From contig NC_081554.1 of assembly GCF_963082655.1 (NCBI RefSeq), positions 59,897,933 to 59,961,932 of the forward strand: a stretch of DNA of 64,000 nt. The letters run 5' to 3'. Under the pieces are notes generated by a model. That model saw nothing but the letters and a program-made list of their open reading frames with translations, searched no databases and was not told the DNA's origin. Positions 1 through 10,862 of this stretch are shown in pieces (the stretch's first letter is position 1; each line of letters begins with the position of its first letter). This DNA comes from Stomoxys calcitrans. Taxonomy: Eukaryota > Arthropoda > Insecta > Diptera > Muscidae. The translations under genes and the position numbers were made by a program.

Positions 1-560
1 CTGTTTATTTCCAGATTGAGCTCGCTGGTACTGGGGTTAGTGTGGTCCGTACAACGAATCCCATTACGCTCGTATGCAAGTAAATTGGCCTGCGCCGTTA
101 AATTAGCCGCACTTAGGATATTCGACTGGCTGGTGTAAAGCGAGCGGCTGTTGGCTGTTGATGATGTCTCGGAATTTCCTCTCGGCAACTAGCACATTTG
201 AAGCGGCTATTGGTGTACTCTCTGAAGCCGACCCAACCGCACTTCTTCTGATTGATAAATGACTGGGGCTCAGAGGTTATGAAGTCGTGTGGTCTGTCGA
301 TGGTGAGTATTTAAACAAGTTGAATATCTTCTCTGGTTTATCATTCAAACCCATAGGTTTCAGGCCTTCTTAAATACCTGCTTTAGTTTCCAGCCCCTTA
401 AAAGTATAGAACATCGACTGTATAGAAAACGGGTTAAAAAAACTTTTCAGTTACGATCCCTAGTATCCTATTAATGGTAGTTACCCGATGCATTCCGCCA
501 CAGACGATAACATTAACCCAGTAACGTTTCTTGGCATATGGCACTTGGCATATGGCTTAT
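1..560. other. Unresolved left-edge sequence, possible degraded coding remnant
   Basis: No intact gene is visible. On the minus strand, positions ~130-310 give a short open stretch containing the residues KKCGWVGFREYTNSRFKCASC, but stops and frame changes surround it. It could be an exon cut by the window edge or an old retroelement fragment. I do not recognise a family. Confidence 0.25.
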
Positions 561-563
561 CTA

Positions 564-798
564 TTGGGTTGCCCAAAAAGTAATTGCGGATTTTTTAAAA
601 GAAAGTAAATGCATTTTTAATAAAATTTAGAATGAACTTTAATCAAATATACTTTTTTACACTTTTTTCTAAAGCAAGCTAAAAGTAACACCTGATAACT
701 GACAGAAGAAAGAATGCAATTACAGAGTCACAAGCTGTGAAAAAATTTGTCAACGCCGACTAAATAAAAAATCCGCAATTACTTTTTGGGCAACCCAA
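564..798. mobile_element. Mariner-type MITE (235 bp)
   Basis: A short non-autonomous element with inverted ends of about 30 bp, starting TTGGGTTGCCCAAAAAGTAA at the left with its complement at the right, flanked by TA on both sides as expected for mariner insertion. The ends match those of the two longer mariner copies at 29025 and 34241, so it is an internal-deletion derivative of the same family. There is no coding capacity. Confidence 0.85.
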
Positions 799-1015
799 TA
801 GTTTGAGGATTTTTATTTGAAAGGCTTACAGGTCTGTAGACCTTTGGTGCCGCATAACTTGTCTTCTGTCTGGCTTTTGATGTATATGCTAGGCGTTATG
901 TAAATATAGCGGCTTAATGGTTGCAGGTAATGCGCCTCCTTTTTCCGTAATGTCGGAAATATTCTATCACGTCCTGATTACTAAAATGGTTGAAAGTTCT
1001 TTAACGCTTCCTTTA

Positions 1016-1860
1016 TCATGAACTCCATTATGATGAGCCCTCTAAAAGGAGCTATATCTAAATCTGAACCGATTTTGAGCAAACTTCTCAGATATTGTGG
1101 TAGTCGTCGAGGAAAGCGTTGTGCAAAATTTTGGAAACGTTGGTCATTAAATCCACTTGCAGTGGCCATTGGAGCGAAAATCGGGCGATATACATATATG
1201 AGAGCTATATCTAAATCTTGGCCGATTTCTATGAAATTCACCAGTAATGTCGAGAGTCGAAAATCCTTCCTGCCAAATTTCGAGATAATTGCTTAACAAA
1301 TGAGCACTTGCAATATTTCTATATTTTGGCTATATCTAAATCAGAACCGATTTGGAATGAACTTCTCAGATATTGTGGTAGTTGTTGAGGAAAGCGTCAT
1401 ACAAAGTTTTGGCAAGCATGGTCAATAAATTCGCTTGAAGTGGCTCTAGAAGTGAAAATCTGGCGATATACATGTATGGCAGCTATATATAAATCTGAAC
1501 CGATTTCTATGAAATTCGCCAGTAATGTCGAGAGCCAAAAGACAATTTCTCCTGCCAAATTTCGAGAGAATCGGTTGACAAATGACCATTTTACTGTAAA
1601 TGCGACGAACATATGGAAGCTATATCCAAATCTGGATATAGGCTTTATCTCTAGGCCGAAAAACATGTCTGTACCAAATTTTAAGACGATCGCGACATAT
1701 CGTCTTAAAATTTGTGTACTTTGTACAGATGGACGTATAGACATACAGACGGACATTGCTAAATCGAATCAGAAAGTGATTCTGAGTCGATCGGTATTTT
1801 TATCAATGGGTCTATCTCTGTTACTTCAGGGTGTTACAAACAAATGCACTAAGTTATAAT
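1016..1860 (+). repeat. Dispersed repeat block with ~290 bp internal tandem units
   Basis: Two diverged units of about 290 bp start near 1047 and 1333; both carry AGCTATATCTAAATC and a shared stretch ending in a run of GTGGTAGT. The block ends in a tail (about 1735-1860) with GACGG-type runs, a TCTGAGTCGATCGGTAT string and a final short TATAATACCC. The same tail closes the block at 4790-6350. Open frames across it are repeat artefacts. Confidence 0.6.
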
Positions 1861-1889
1861 ACCCAGTAGCACAGTAGTGATGTAGGGTA

Positions 1890-2562
1890 TAAAAACACAT
1901 AAAATTCAGAAAACTGCATGCAACTTCTATTTGAATCGATAGTACGGTCCATATAATTTAATGTTTGGACCTCAAATGATCCATCCCGTATCTCACGAAT
2001 AAGTGCTTCAATGTTGTCTTCCCATGCGTCAATTGAAGAGGGCTTGTCAGTTAGACATGAGCTTTAACATAGCTCCACAAAAAATATTCTTAAGGCGTTA
2101 AATCGCACGATCTAGGCGGCAAATTGACCGGTCCCGAACGTCAAATAAAATGTTCACCGAATGTGGCATGTGGCACCGTATTGTTGAAACCACATGTCAT
2201 GCAAATCAAGCTCTTGCATATCAGTTGGATATAATCTTACGATAGTACTCACCATTCACAGTTACGTTACGATTCGCATCATTTTTGAAGAAGTACGGTC
2301 CAAAGATGCCACCAGCCCATGAACCGCACAACACTGTGACTTTTTCTGGATGCATTGGTAGAAGCGCGCGATGAAATTAACAGAGCACGCAATTTGATAA
2401 TAAAATTTAATAATTTGCAAGCGTTGTTCGTTTGTAAGACGATTCATGGTTAAATTATATATCAAACTGAAGATGCTTGACAGTGAAACAAAATACGAAA
2501 CGTGAGTGAGCTGTTTGAATCAGTGTTGCCAAAAATATAATAGCTAAAAAATCACCCTTTAT
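1890..2562 (-). pseudogene. Decayed Tc1/mariner-superfamily transposase (rosa/DD41D-like candidate)
   Basis: Read on the minus strand, this begins at an element end (AAAGGGTGAT complement at 2546-2562) followed by MNRLTNEQRLQIIKFYYQ near 2447-2400. It then jumps to the core: PMHPEKVTVLCGSWAGGIFG, GPYFFK, NRNVTVNG, HDMWFQQYGATCH, and after frame breaks PPRSCDLTP and YFLW. These are blocks of an IS630-Tc1-mariner transposase. The spacing between GATCH and TP-x-(D/E)-YFLW suggests the DD41D rosa group, but that is inference from a broken copy. The second catalytic Asp is Tyr here (QQYG) and several stops are present, so it is dead. It shares its end and N-terminus with the fold-back elements at 22241, 44655 and 49415. 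Confidence 0.75.
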
Positions 2563-3018
2563 TTCTGGCACTAAAGGATGGCTTATTTTCTTTATTCTAA
2601 ATCATAATATAATAATAATTTACCATTTATATTAACATCTGAACTTTTCCATTTCAGTATTCCAACAGATTTGGGTAGTCAGTAGTAAGGGATATATTTA
2701 CTTAGCGAATCAGAACTCAGCAATGTAAGCAACCGTGGCGTTTAAGTTAGCATGCTATGATACTGAATCCTGGAAAGAATATAACAAATTTCACAGTGGC
2801 AATATCCGCTCAGCGTCGCATCGTTCCAACTTGTCGTTGATATTAGTAATGTCTGCTGTAAATGTCAAATTTGCATCTGTAGAACTCGACTATAGTTAAA
2901 TGTCAAACACATTCAACACAAAAAGAGTAAGTTATTTACAAATTATTTAATTCTTAAAATTAATAAAAAAAACTAAACACAAGAAAATTCGTTGAAAATA
3001 AATTTCATACACATCTAT
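2563..3018. other. 3' flank of OATP gene A
   Basis: AT-rich sequence downstream of the gene A stop codon. It should contain the 3' UTR and polyadenylation site, but I see no convincing AATAAA on the minus strand close to the stop. Nothing else is recognised. Confidence 0.4.
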
Positions 3019-3176
3019 CTACGAATCGTAGTTCTTTTTCATTAGCAAAGGAGTAATTGGCATATTCTTGCGTTCCATTTCTTTTATACGTTCGGCTTCC
3101 TTTTCTCCATACAAATCTAAGTGGCGACCATGATACCAAACAAGAATATCGAAGAACACGCCAATTGCAGTGAAAC
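3019..3176 (-). CDS. OATP gene A exon 8 (terminal)
   Basis: Residues 732-783 and stop TAG. The acceptor is CCCACAG|GT. It encodes the final helix (FTAIGVFFDILVWYHG) and a cytoplasmic tail rich in Lys/Glu/Arg ending YDS. It is too short and too intron-bounded to appear as a long open frame. Confidence 0.88.
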
Positions 3177-6100
3177 CTGTGGGAAGTAACAAATTTTCAG
3201 ATGTTTACAAAAGTTAAAAAAAAGAAATCTAATAGCAGCCAGCATTACTTACAACATGCCACCGAATTGATGTTCACTCGGAATGCCTCTTGATCGTATA
3301 ACTGACAATTGCCATTGCCGGTGCAAGTTTTGGTCCATTTCAAACATGTGGAATCAATAATGCGTCCAAAAATAATGGGTCCCGGTATGAGGCCAAACAA
3401 GCTGACCATCATAAGCATAAGACCTTGAGCAAACGATTTATCCTCAGTGGAGACAGCACGATAATTGACCAAAATATTGCCAATACGTCCAGAAGAACCG
3501 AACCAATTCAAAAGCATGGAGACTATGGTGAAAATCCAGAAGGCTTTGTTGCAGCCTTTCAAACATATGCCTGGTTTGATAACATTATCCATTGGCAAGT
3601 CATCCAAGGATCGACGAGATCTTGTTTTTAGTGTAGTTTCAGTTGTATCATACTCATCGAAAGCATCGCTTGTGGTGGTATAGAAGTCATCATATAAAGT
3701 AGAACTCTCATATGAATTGCTGGTGCTAAACTGTCGGTGGGTACTTGTGGTGGCCTGGGTGGTGACACCGAAGGTGGTGCTGGTGATTGCATTTGATGTT
3801 ATTATTGAAGTGGTTAGAAGAGGCTGTAATAGTCCGTCAAGAGTGCTTGTCACAGTATGTAATTCTGTAGTTAGCGGTATGGAGGTGGTATTTAAGGCAT
3901 CATGGTTTTTGGCAAGGCAGGAACAGTTGGAGTAATACTAGGGTGAAATTGAAGATTAAACAGTTTTAGGGTTAATACACTTTACAGAGGGGACACAAAT
4001 TGTAATGTACTTGAGATAAAGTTTTGCCAAAAAACTTAGCTGAAAACAAAGTTTTCACAAAATTTTTATAAAGTTAAAATATTGACAAAAATCTATGGTA
4101 ATCCCTTCCCAGGAAATTTTTCAGACCAACTAGAACCTTAAAAACTACTTTGTTTTCTTTGGTTTTTAACGCCCAGGGTTGGTTATGCAAATGTTTCTGA
4201 CCGTTTCACTGTTCCACAGTGCTACATTTGCGCTCTTCTATAACGCCATTTACACGAAGCACATCACCTAAGGCTTCATACCCACCAAGTTTGTCGACAG
4301 CAGTCCTCTGATACTTACAGCAAAGTCGTCTGCCCTTTCCGCTAAGGTCGGTCACCAAACTAATGCAGATTTTTCCATTCTCAAAATTGGCATTAATCTA
4401 TTTCTTACACTCCAAGACGGTTCGGGACCTATTGGCTAAAATTTGCATTTGATGTTTTGGTATGACTTCTTGCAACTGTGTCATATATGGTCTAAATCGG
4501 TCATTAACCTGATATAGCATCCCAATTTGGCTTTCTGAGCCTCTGGGGGACGCAATTATTACTTAATTTGTCTGAAATTTTGGAGGTGGTGATTTCCTAT
4601 GACTTCCATGACAAGTATGGTCCATATCGGTCAATAATTTTATACAGCTCATATATATTTTAACAAAAAGTTAATCAAATGCGATCCATGGTGGAGGGTT
4701 TATAAGATTCAGGCACGGCCGAACTTAGCCCGCTCTTACTTGTTATAATCTTGTCTCTAAGTAGAATTTCGATCAAAATCCTTTCATATTTTAGCTCTAT
4801 AAGTGAAAATCGGGCAACATATATACAAGGGAGTCATATATATATCTGAACCGATTTCTATGAAATTCACTATAAATCGAAAGAATCATAAGAAAACCCT
4901 TCGTGCCTTATTCCGCGAGGATCTGTTGACAATTGACGAGATTATTGAAGTATTAGTCCAGATAAGACGAAAATATATATGGGAGCTATATTCCAATTTC
5001 AATAGGTTTCGTCCCTAGCAGTGTTGCCGTTTTTGGTAGATTCCTACCAAAATTGGTAGATATTCTCTTGGTAGGTTGGTAGGCTGATCTTAATTTTTGG
5101 TTGGTTTTTTTTTCAATTTCTACCACATCAGGCAAAAATTTAAGCTTCTAGGGGTCGTAGGAGGCTAATCGGGGGATCGATTGGTTGGCAACTATACCAG
5201 GTTATAGACTGATTTGAACAGTACTTAGCATGGACATTGGAAATTATAACAAAACACAATGTGCAAAATTGCAGCCAATTCGGTTAACAATTGTGGCTTT
5301 CAAGAGCTTAAGATGTCAAATCGGGAGATCGGATTGTATGGGAGCTATGTCAGGTTAAATACCGATTTCAACCATACTTGGTACGGTTTTTGGAAGTCTT
5401 AACAAAACATCTCGTGCAAAATTTCAGCTCAATCAGACAAGAACTGAAGCTTTCAGGGACTCAGGATGTGAAATCTGGAGATGAAATAGGGCCATACTTG
5501 ACACGATTGTTGGAAGTCGAAACAGAAAACTTTGTGCCAAATTTTAGCTCAATCGGACTACCATAGCGGCTTTCAGAAGCTCAAGAATTCAAATCTGGAG
5601 ATCGGTTTATATGGGACTAGAACAGGTTATCGACTGATTTGGACCATACATACCTCGTATGTTGGAAATTATAAAAAAGTTTCAAAGCTAAATTTTCAGC
5701 CAAATCGGATAACAATTGCGGCCTCCAGGGACTCAAAAAGTCAAATTAGGAGATCGGTTTGTATGGGCCGATCAAGAATATATAGACGTTACGGGTTCGC
5801 AGATCAATATTTCGGTGTTGCAAACGGAATGTCTAGATTGGTATGAGGATGAGGGGCCTAATACCCCTCAACCCATGATCAGATTTGATTCATTCTCAGA
5901 TGTTGAGGGGTTCATGCAGTAAACTGTTATGGCGAAAATGGTTAGTAAATGCGCATTTATGGCCTCATTTTGGCTTATCTAAGTTCCGCACGGTTGTTTA
6001 TTGAAAATGGTATGATAAAATGGCCAACTCTAAGTAGTGGACTATAAAAAAAAAATATACACCCATTTTTGGCTTCAGAAAATTTAGTAGGTTTTAGTCG

Positions 6101-9100
6101 TCTATGGTAGGATTTTTCGTAAATTTTGGTAGGAAATAATTTTCTTGATTAACAAAACAGGTTTCTTGGCCAAAAAAGATACCTGCATGGACAGAAAAAC
6201 AGATAGACGGACGGACAGACAGACACACCCACAGACAGACAGACAGACGGACACAGCTAAACCGAATCAGAAAGTGAATCTGAGTCGATCGGTATACTTG
6301 TTAATGGGTCTATCTCTCTTTCTTGTAGCGCAATAGTGGTGTAGGGTATAACAATATTTAAAACTTGCACCGGTTTTTGGAATTTGCTCTGTTTTCGAAC
6401 AGTTTGAAAGTCCGTACTCAGAAACATAGTAGAAACGCAAATTTTGCCCAGTGCCGCAGTGCAACACCTCTTTGGAGAGAAATTTTACAGGGCATAGTAC
6501 CGCACAAATGTTGCCAGCATTAGGAGGGGAAAACTACAGCTAAAAATTTTTTCTGATGGTCTTGTCAGGTTTCGAACGCAGGCGTTCGGCGTCATAGGCG
6601 GACATGCTAACCTCTGCGCTACGGTGGCTGTTTCTGGAGGCCAGAAACTAAAAACTAAAAACAATCTGCACCAAATGACCCATTTGTAATGGCCTACGAT
6701 ATACACCACTAAGAAGTATCTATGAAAAATTTCATGCTAATAGCTTCATTCGTTCGAACGCCATTGTGATTTCGGCTATCTGTTTAACGGATGGAAGAAT
6801 ATGGGTAGACTGACTTAACCCTTTAACGACGAATGGATAGAAAATACACAAGAATAGAAATGTTTTAGAAAAATTCTAGCTCGAGTTAGGACAGAGGTAT
6901 CCAAATGAAATTTGGATCGGCCGGGCCTAATCTTGGAAACCCACCACCATTGATTCTGCCAATAAATGGGAGCTGTATCTAGTTATAGACCGAACTGAAC
7001 CGTACTTGGCGCAGTTGTTAAGTGTCTTAACAAAACACTATATGCAAAATTTCAGCCAAATTGGAAAAAAATCGCGGGTTGTAAGGTCTCAAGAAGTCAA
7101 ATCGGGGTATCGGTTTATATGGGAGCTATATCATGTTCTTGACCGATTCGGACCGTACTTGGCAAAGTTGTTGGAAGTCATAACAGAACACTATGTGCAA
7201 AATTTGAGCTAAATGGGACAACAATTATGGAATCCATGGGCTCAAGAAGTCAAATCGGGAGATCGGTTTATATTGGAGCTATATCCAAATCTGAACCGAT
7301 GTGACCCATTTACAATTTCCAATGACCTACATCAATATAAAGTATATGTGGAAAATTTCAAGCGGCTAGCTCTACGCGTACGACCATGGCGACGGACATG
7401 GCGAGTTCGAATACGAATTTCAAGACGATCAAGAATAAATATACTTTATGGGGTCCTAAATCAATATTTCGAGGTACTACAAACGGAATGACTAGATTAG
7501 TATACTCCCATCCTATGGTGGTGGGTATAAAAATTTTCCGTATAAGGTCATGTTTTGGGTGAAAATTGGCTTATCAAAATTCGGCAATTTTTATAGCTTA
7601 AAAAATCAAACAAAAAATTTTCTCAAAATCTTAGGAGTGCTATTTCTGGTAATCGTTTTAGAGTCTTGTTGTATTCGATGGTTTCTATATTACAAACATA
7701 AAAAAGAACAAATAATCTGGTGGATATCGAACTAACGATCCTTTTCTGGTAATCTAAGCTCGCTACCAACTCAGCGGCACACTTTTTGCCACTATACACT
7801 ATATACTGAAGTATAAATGTGTAATACCAGCATCCTACTCCAATCGTTGCTGTTAAAACGTACCTTGAGATCAGAGTTCCATGTTTGGCAACCCGCATGG
7901 CAGGGTGAAAAGAAAGTTGTTTCTGTATCCTCATGACATACCGGCGTATAGGGAACATCTTCACAACCGCAATTCTTATTGCATGACAATGACAAATTTA
8001 ATCTGTTGGAAATAAAAAAAAATATTAGAGATAACATTTTATTATGCTATCACAACTTACTTTCCATGTTGATCCAAAACCACAGAATCACTGCAATACA
8101 AAAACATATAACCAATTTGACCCAAAATGAAAACAAAGCCGACTATGACATTCCACATTAAGACTTTACTGGGTGTTGGCTTCTTTTTGGATAGTATTAG
8201 GCCTGAACCAATTAAACCTACTACCATGCCAAGTATAGATATGGGACCCACCACAATGGTGGCACTTTGTGAATTTCTATGAAATTGTACTTCCATGTAT
8301 TTGGTTAAAAATGTCATTATGGCCGAGGCACCCAAAATGTAAAAGATACCGGAGGTAATGTTAAAAATTAACAATTTGTTACGCAGTAAACGCATGAGGG
8401 CACGGGGGAAATCTGTAAGTAAGATGATAATATGTTTTGAAATTACAAAAATATTTAAAAATAATTTAATGAAAAATAGGAAAAACCTTGTACAGGTCAA
8501 AACTGTATACCCAACACTTTAGATTTTTGCGAATCCTATGCTGACAAAAAATCGCAGTTTGATTTGTGTGATAGCTATACTGTAAAAGATAATGTTTTAA
8601 CAGTATAGATAACTTTCCAGCGCAATTGTTTCCAAAGACTCAATTTCTATAGAATATAAGTATAACGTAATAGTTCTCTTATTTATTACACTGTAGGTCA
8701 TAGTCTGAGCGATGACAGAGTAGAAGTTTGGGTGATGTTATTAGGTTTACCCCTGTTCCTTAATGGAATGTTCATGGGCAAATTTGCATTAGAACAATAG
8801 CTCAACATTTTTAGGCCAAACTGTTTTTTAGGGTGTAGGGAAGGTTCTTCATATTTCGCAATATGTCAGAGATGGGAAGTTTTATTTAAGCGAATTTTAA
8901 TAGCAGTTAAAAAAACACTAATTAGATATTTATATTTGGATTAATTGCCTAGGGGGAATGACCTAGACTAATACCCCGAAACGGCCATGAAAACCGATCG
9001 TCTTAAATGAAAGATATTTAATTGTCAAGTACTAATCTGATATAAAAATAAGGTGTTAAGTGTAGGGGAGCCCGCCCACGAAACGATCATATAAACCGAT

Positions 9101-10862
9101 CGGTACAATATGGGAAGTAGAGTACTAAACCCTTCATCTTCAGTTAAGTTTATACGTATATAAAGAGCTCTAAGAAAAAGAGTTTGGCCAGAGAACTCGT
9201 TAACTCTTTGAGGTTTTGCTGTAAAGATCTAATCCCATTACGTTAATATGGAATTTCCCACCTTAAAGATTGATTGTTGTACAGTGTTATTAGGGTTATT
9301 ACCTTTAAGTTTGGGAAAATCTGGTTTATCCACCACCGGAGCATCCAAAGTAGCATTCGATGAGAAACTTCTGCCCAAAGGCAAACATTCATCCATTTTC
9401 AATTCCTCATGTCTCAGCACATGTGGCACATGGGAATTACGCAGAACGGGAGGTCTCTTAGGCAATTCTTTGGGGAATAGACCAATTAAGCCAGAAAAAA
9501 GAATCATAAGAGTACCCAAAATCATCCAACCAAACCACCAGGCACCCAACCATCGGGGATCTTTGCTATCAATCAAAGGAGTTTTGCTGGGATCAATGAA
9601 CATATTCAGGGAGACATAACCTAAAGATATAAGCAACATCATTAACAAACTAAAAAAACTAAACTCAAAAGTCTGCATTTACCTAGAAAGAAACCCACAA
9701 TAGGTCCCACCAAACGCAGTGAGAAGGCCACCGACAACATCAGTGGCGTATTGGTCTTTTTGGTATTATCATCCAAATATGATTGTCCCAATGAATAGTA
9801 TAGGGTATTGCCTATGCCCAGCACAAATTGTGAGAGGAAGACCAATACCAATGGCACAATGGAAAAAAGCGATTCACATTCATGGCTCGTCTTCAAAATC
9901 CCGCACAATTGTTGACTATTTTTTATGGTGGCATTCTGTAAATTGGAAAATAAAAAGCCGATTAGTGCAAGATATTCTGATTAGATGTGTACACAATCGT
10001 TTTAGGCAAATGGTATAAACGCCTCATTGAGTGCAAAATGTAAGACTAGTGATATAATATAACGAATCGCAAATTTTATCTAAAGACATAATTTCAAAAA
10101 AACTGCCTCAAAAGACACAATTTTAAAGAAATTTTCTTAAAATGACATTCAGCACTAAGCCAAAATGTTGATGAATTTTTTATAAAAACGAAATTTCTAG
10201 GAAATTTTCTTTATAGTCAAAATTTTTTCAAATGAAAAAATTTTTATGAGTTTTTCTCTAAAAATTTATTTAAGAATTTAGCTTTTTTATCATTATAGTT
10301 CACCTACAACCAATGTCACAGTGGCATTCTCTCCTTCAAAATCATAGTATTCCTTGGTGTATTGAAGCATATCTTGACCAGCCCCGTATATGAAATGTGG
10401 CAAGGCTAAAATGTAGCAGGATATGCCGCAGAACACAATACCCGAAGCAATCCATCGCGGTCGATTCCTTTGGCCTCCAATGTAGGACAGAATGAGCGAT
10501 AATAATATCTGAGATATTTCATTGCCACTGAGTATGATGCCTGGAATTAAGTAAGTGAAAAAAATTATATTTATAAGATCAATATACACTAAAAGCGATT
10601 CAAAGATTTAGATTGTCTTTGGCCCCTTAATTCGTTTTGTGCACTTACCCGTTGTTTGACTTGGTATCTTAAAACGCTTCTCAATTGTAGTTAATGTTAC
10701 AACAAAATACATATAGGACATGGCTTGTATGGTACCCATCAGTCCATAGACAGCCATAAACATTTTCGAGTTGGCGTAACGTTGCATCCACGCTGGATGC
10801 CATTTAGCCAAACCACAAAGGTGTTGTTGATCATCATGTGGCCGTAGTGTTCCCGAAGGCAT
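3019..10862 (-). CDS. OATP gene A: organic anion transporting polypeptide (8 coding exons)
   Basis: Joined coding exons (5' to 3'): 10862-10649, 10540-10308, 9935-9683, 9620-9303, 8412-8061, 8002-7864, 3937-3253 and 3176-3019, giving 2352 nt and 783 residues, typical for insect OATPs. All introns are GT/AG and all phases match. Family role: a 12-helix plasma-membrane transporter that exchanges amphipathic organic anions such as steroid conjugates, eicosanoids and xenobiotics. Visible marks: an early CGLAKWHPAW, helix 1 with GTIQAMSYMYFVV, the loop QRNRPRWIASG, the superfamily signature DPRWLGAWWFGW (~254-265), FPKELPKRP after helix 6, the Kazal-like cysteine loop (~463-512, NCGC ... CHAGC ... 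NCSC), GICLKGC before helix 10, and a C-tail ending in MKKNYDS. Odd: a Thr/Ser-rich insertion of ~100 residues with RSRR (609-612) in the loop. The start is the first Met before the conserved CGL; a 5' UTR exon upstream is likely (acceptor-like TTTCAG near 10906). Drosophila has clustered Oatp33E and Oatp58D genes; orthology is not decided. Confidence 0.93.
3253..3937 (-). CDS. OATP gene A exon 7 (loop, Thr/Ser insertion, helices 10-11)
   Basis: Residues 504-731. The acceptor is CACCCTAG|TAT, continuing the Kazal-like loop with YYSNCSCL. A Thr/Ser-rich acidic stretch (~520-605) follows, then KTRSRRSLDD, then GICLKGCNKAFW and the last helices. The donor is ATGTT|GTAAGT, phase 1. Confidence 0.9.
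4160..4440 (-). pseudogene. Short RNase H/LINE remnant
   Basis: On the minus strand the translation gives broken pieces resembling the RNase H region of the LINEs at 12890 and 38840 (a TVLECKK-like start, then INANFENGKICI). It is heavily mutated. Confidence 0.4.
4441..4745 (-). repeat. Dispersed hairpin-ended repeat, minus orientation
   Basis: Diverged GATCGGTTTATATGGGAGCTATATC-type family. It terminates at 4705-4745 in the family end: a palindrome around GGCACGGCCGAACTTAG, then a CTCTTACTTGTT end. Confidence 0.6.
4790..6350 (+). repeat. Dispersed repeat block with ~170 bp tandem units
   Basis: Several units share motifs such as CAAATCGG, GATCGGTTTATATGGGA and TTGGAAGT(C/T). The block closes with a GACGGACAGACAGAC microsatellite (6175-6255) and the CTGAGTCGATCGGTAT tail. 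No coding content is believable. Confidence 0.65.
6196..6252. repeat. GACA/GACG tetranucleotide microsatellite
   Basis: A run of GACGGACAGACAGAC type, near the end of the dispersed repeat block. Similar runs mark other copies, the longest at 25738-25825. Confidence 0.85.
6438..6631 (-). mobile_element. tRNA-derived SINE
   Basis: The minus strand starts at 6631 with the head GCCACCGTAGCGCAGAGGTT (box A-like) and AGCATGTCCGCC, followed by a decayed box B (GTTCGAAAC), then the family body CTCCTAATGCTGGCAAC. It is truncated compared with the copies at 11398 and 47296. Confidence 0.8.
6890..7530 (+). repeat. Dispersed hairpin-family repeat block
   Basis: Tandem units with GATCGGTTTATATGGGAGCT, ACCGATTCGGACCGTACTTG and GTCATAACAGAACACTATG. 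The block closes with ATACTTTATGGGGTCCTA and CCCATCCTATGGTGGTGGG. Confidence 0.7.
7864..8002 (-). CDS. OATP gene A exon 6 (Kazal-like loop, first half)
   Basis: Residues 457-503. The acceptor is CCAACAG|A. It encodes NCGCEDVPYTPVC and FFSPCHAGCQ, the first half of the cysteine-rich extracellular loop 5 found in OATPs. The donor is CAAG|GTACGT, phase 0. The matching intron of gene B lies at the same place and phase. Confidence 0.92.
8061..8412 (-). CDS. OATP gene A exon 5
   Basis: Residues 340-456. The acceptor is CTTACAG|AT. It encodes DFPRALMRLLRNKLL, then helices 7 and 8, including GPISILGMVVGLIGSGLI and the KKKPTPSK linker. The donor is GGAAA|GTAAGT, phase 2. Confidence 0.92.
8413..9302 (-). 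other. Intron 4 of OATP gene A
   Basis: An 890 bp intron. A SINE 3' end fragment (CCCCTGTTCCTTAATGGAAT) lies at 8751-8790. Otherwise there is only AT-rich sequence. Confidence 0.7.
9303..9620 (-). CDS. OATP gene A exon 4 (family signature)
   Basis: Residues 234-339. The acceptor is ATCTTTAG|GT. It carries the OATP superfamily signature DPRWLGAWWFGW, helix 6 and GLFPKELPKRPP, followed by a charged cytoplasmic loop. The donor is AAAG|GTAATA, phase 1. Confidence 0.93.
9683..9935 (-). CDS. OATP gene A exon 3
   Basis: Residues 150-233. The acceptor is TTTACAG|AAT. It encodes the QLCGIL ... CES loop, then helix 4 (VPLVLVFLSQFVLGIGN), the conserved YLDDN and the helix 5 region ending GPIVGFFLG. 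The donor is CTAG|GTAAAT, phase 1. Confidence 0.92.
9936..10307 (-). other. Intron 2 of OATP gene A
   Basis: A 372 bp AT-rich intron with many AAATTTT strings. No feature is recognised in it. Confidence 0.75.
10308..10540 (-). CDS. OATP gene A exon 2
   Basis: Residues 72-149. The acceptor is AATTCCAG|GC. It encodes GIILSGNEISQILLS (helix 2) and GGQRNRPRW, then helix 3 and HFIYG. I chose the phase-0 donor GTT|GTAGGT because it alone joins in frame to exon 3; the nearby TAG|GTGAAC would put a stop in the next exon. Confidence 0.85.
10649..10862 (-). CDS. OATP gene A exon 1 (coding part)
   Basis: Encodes residues 1-71 plus one base: start Met, CGLAKWHPAW and the first helix with GLMGTIQAMSYMYF, ending IPSQTT. 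The donor is ACGG|GTAAGT, phase 1. Confidence 0.92.

Larger units (their letters stand above)
3938..7863 (-). other. Intron 6 of OATP gene A (3.9 kb, repeat-filled)
   Basis: The intron splits the Kazal-like loop. It contains a LINE remnant, two dispersed-repeat blocks in opposite orientation, a SINE and a third block, all listed separately. Between 3938 and about 4150 there is only AT-rich sequence. Confidence 0.85.

Noticed and set aside
3245..3853. A stand-alone 202-residue gene
   Set aside because: It is the seventh exon of OATP gene A: the frame extends upstream to an acceptor at 3937 and ends in a good donor at 3252.
10293..10307. Alternative donor TAG|GTGAAC for exon 2 of OATP gene A
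   Set aside because: It would change the phase and give a stop soon after entering exon 3; the donor at 10307 keeps the frame.
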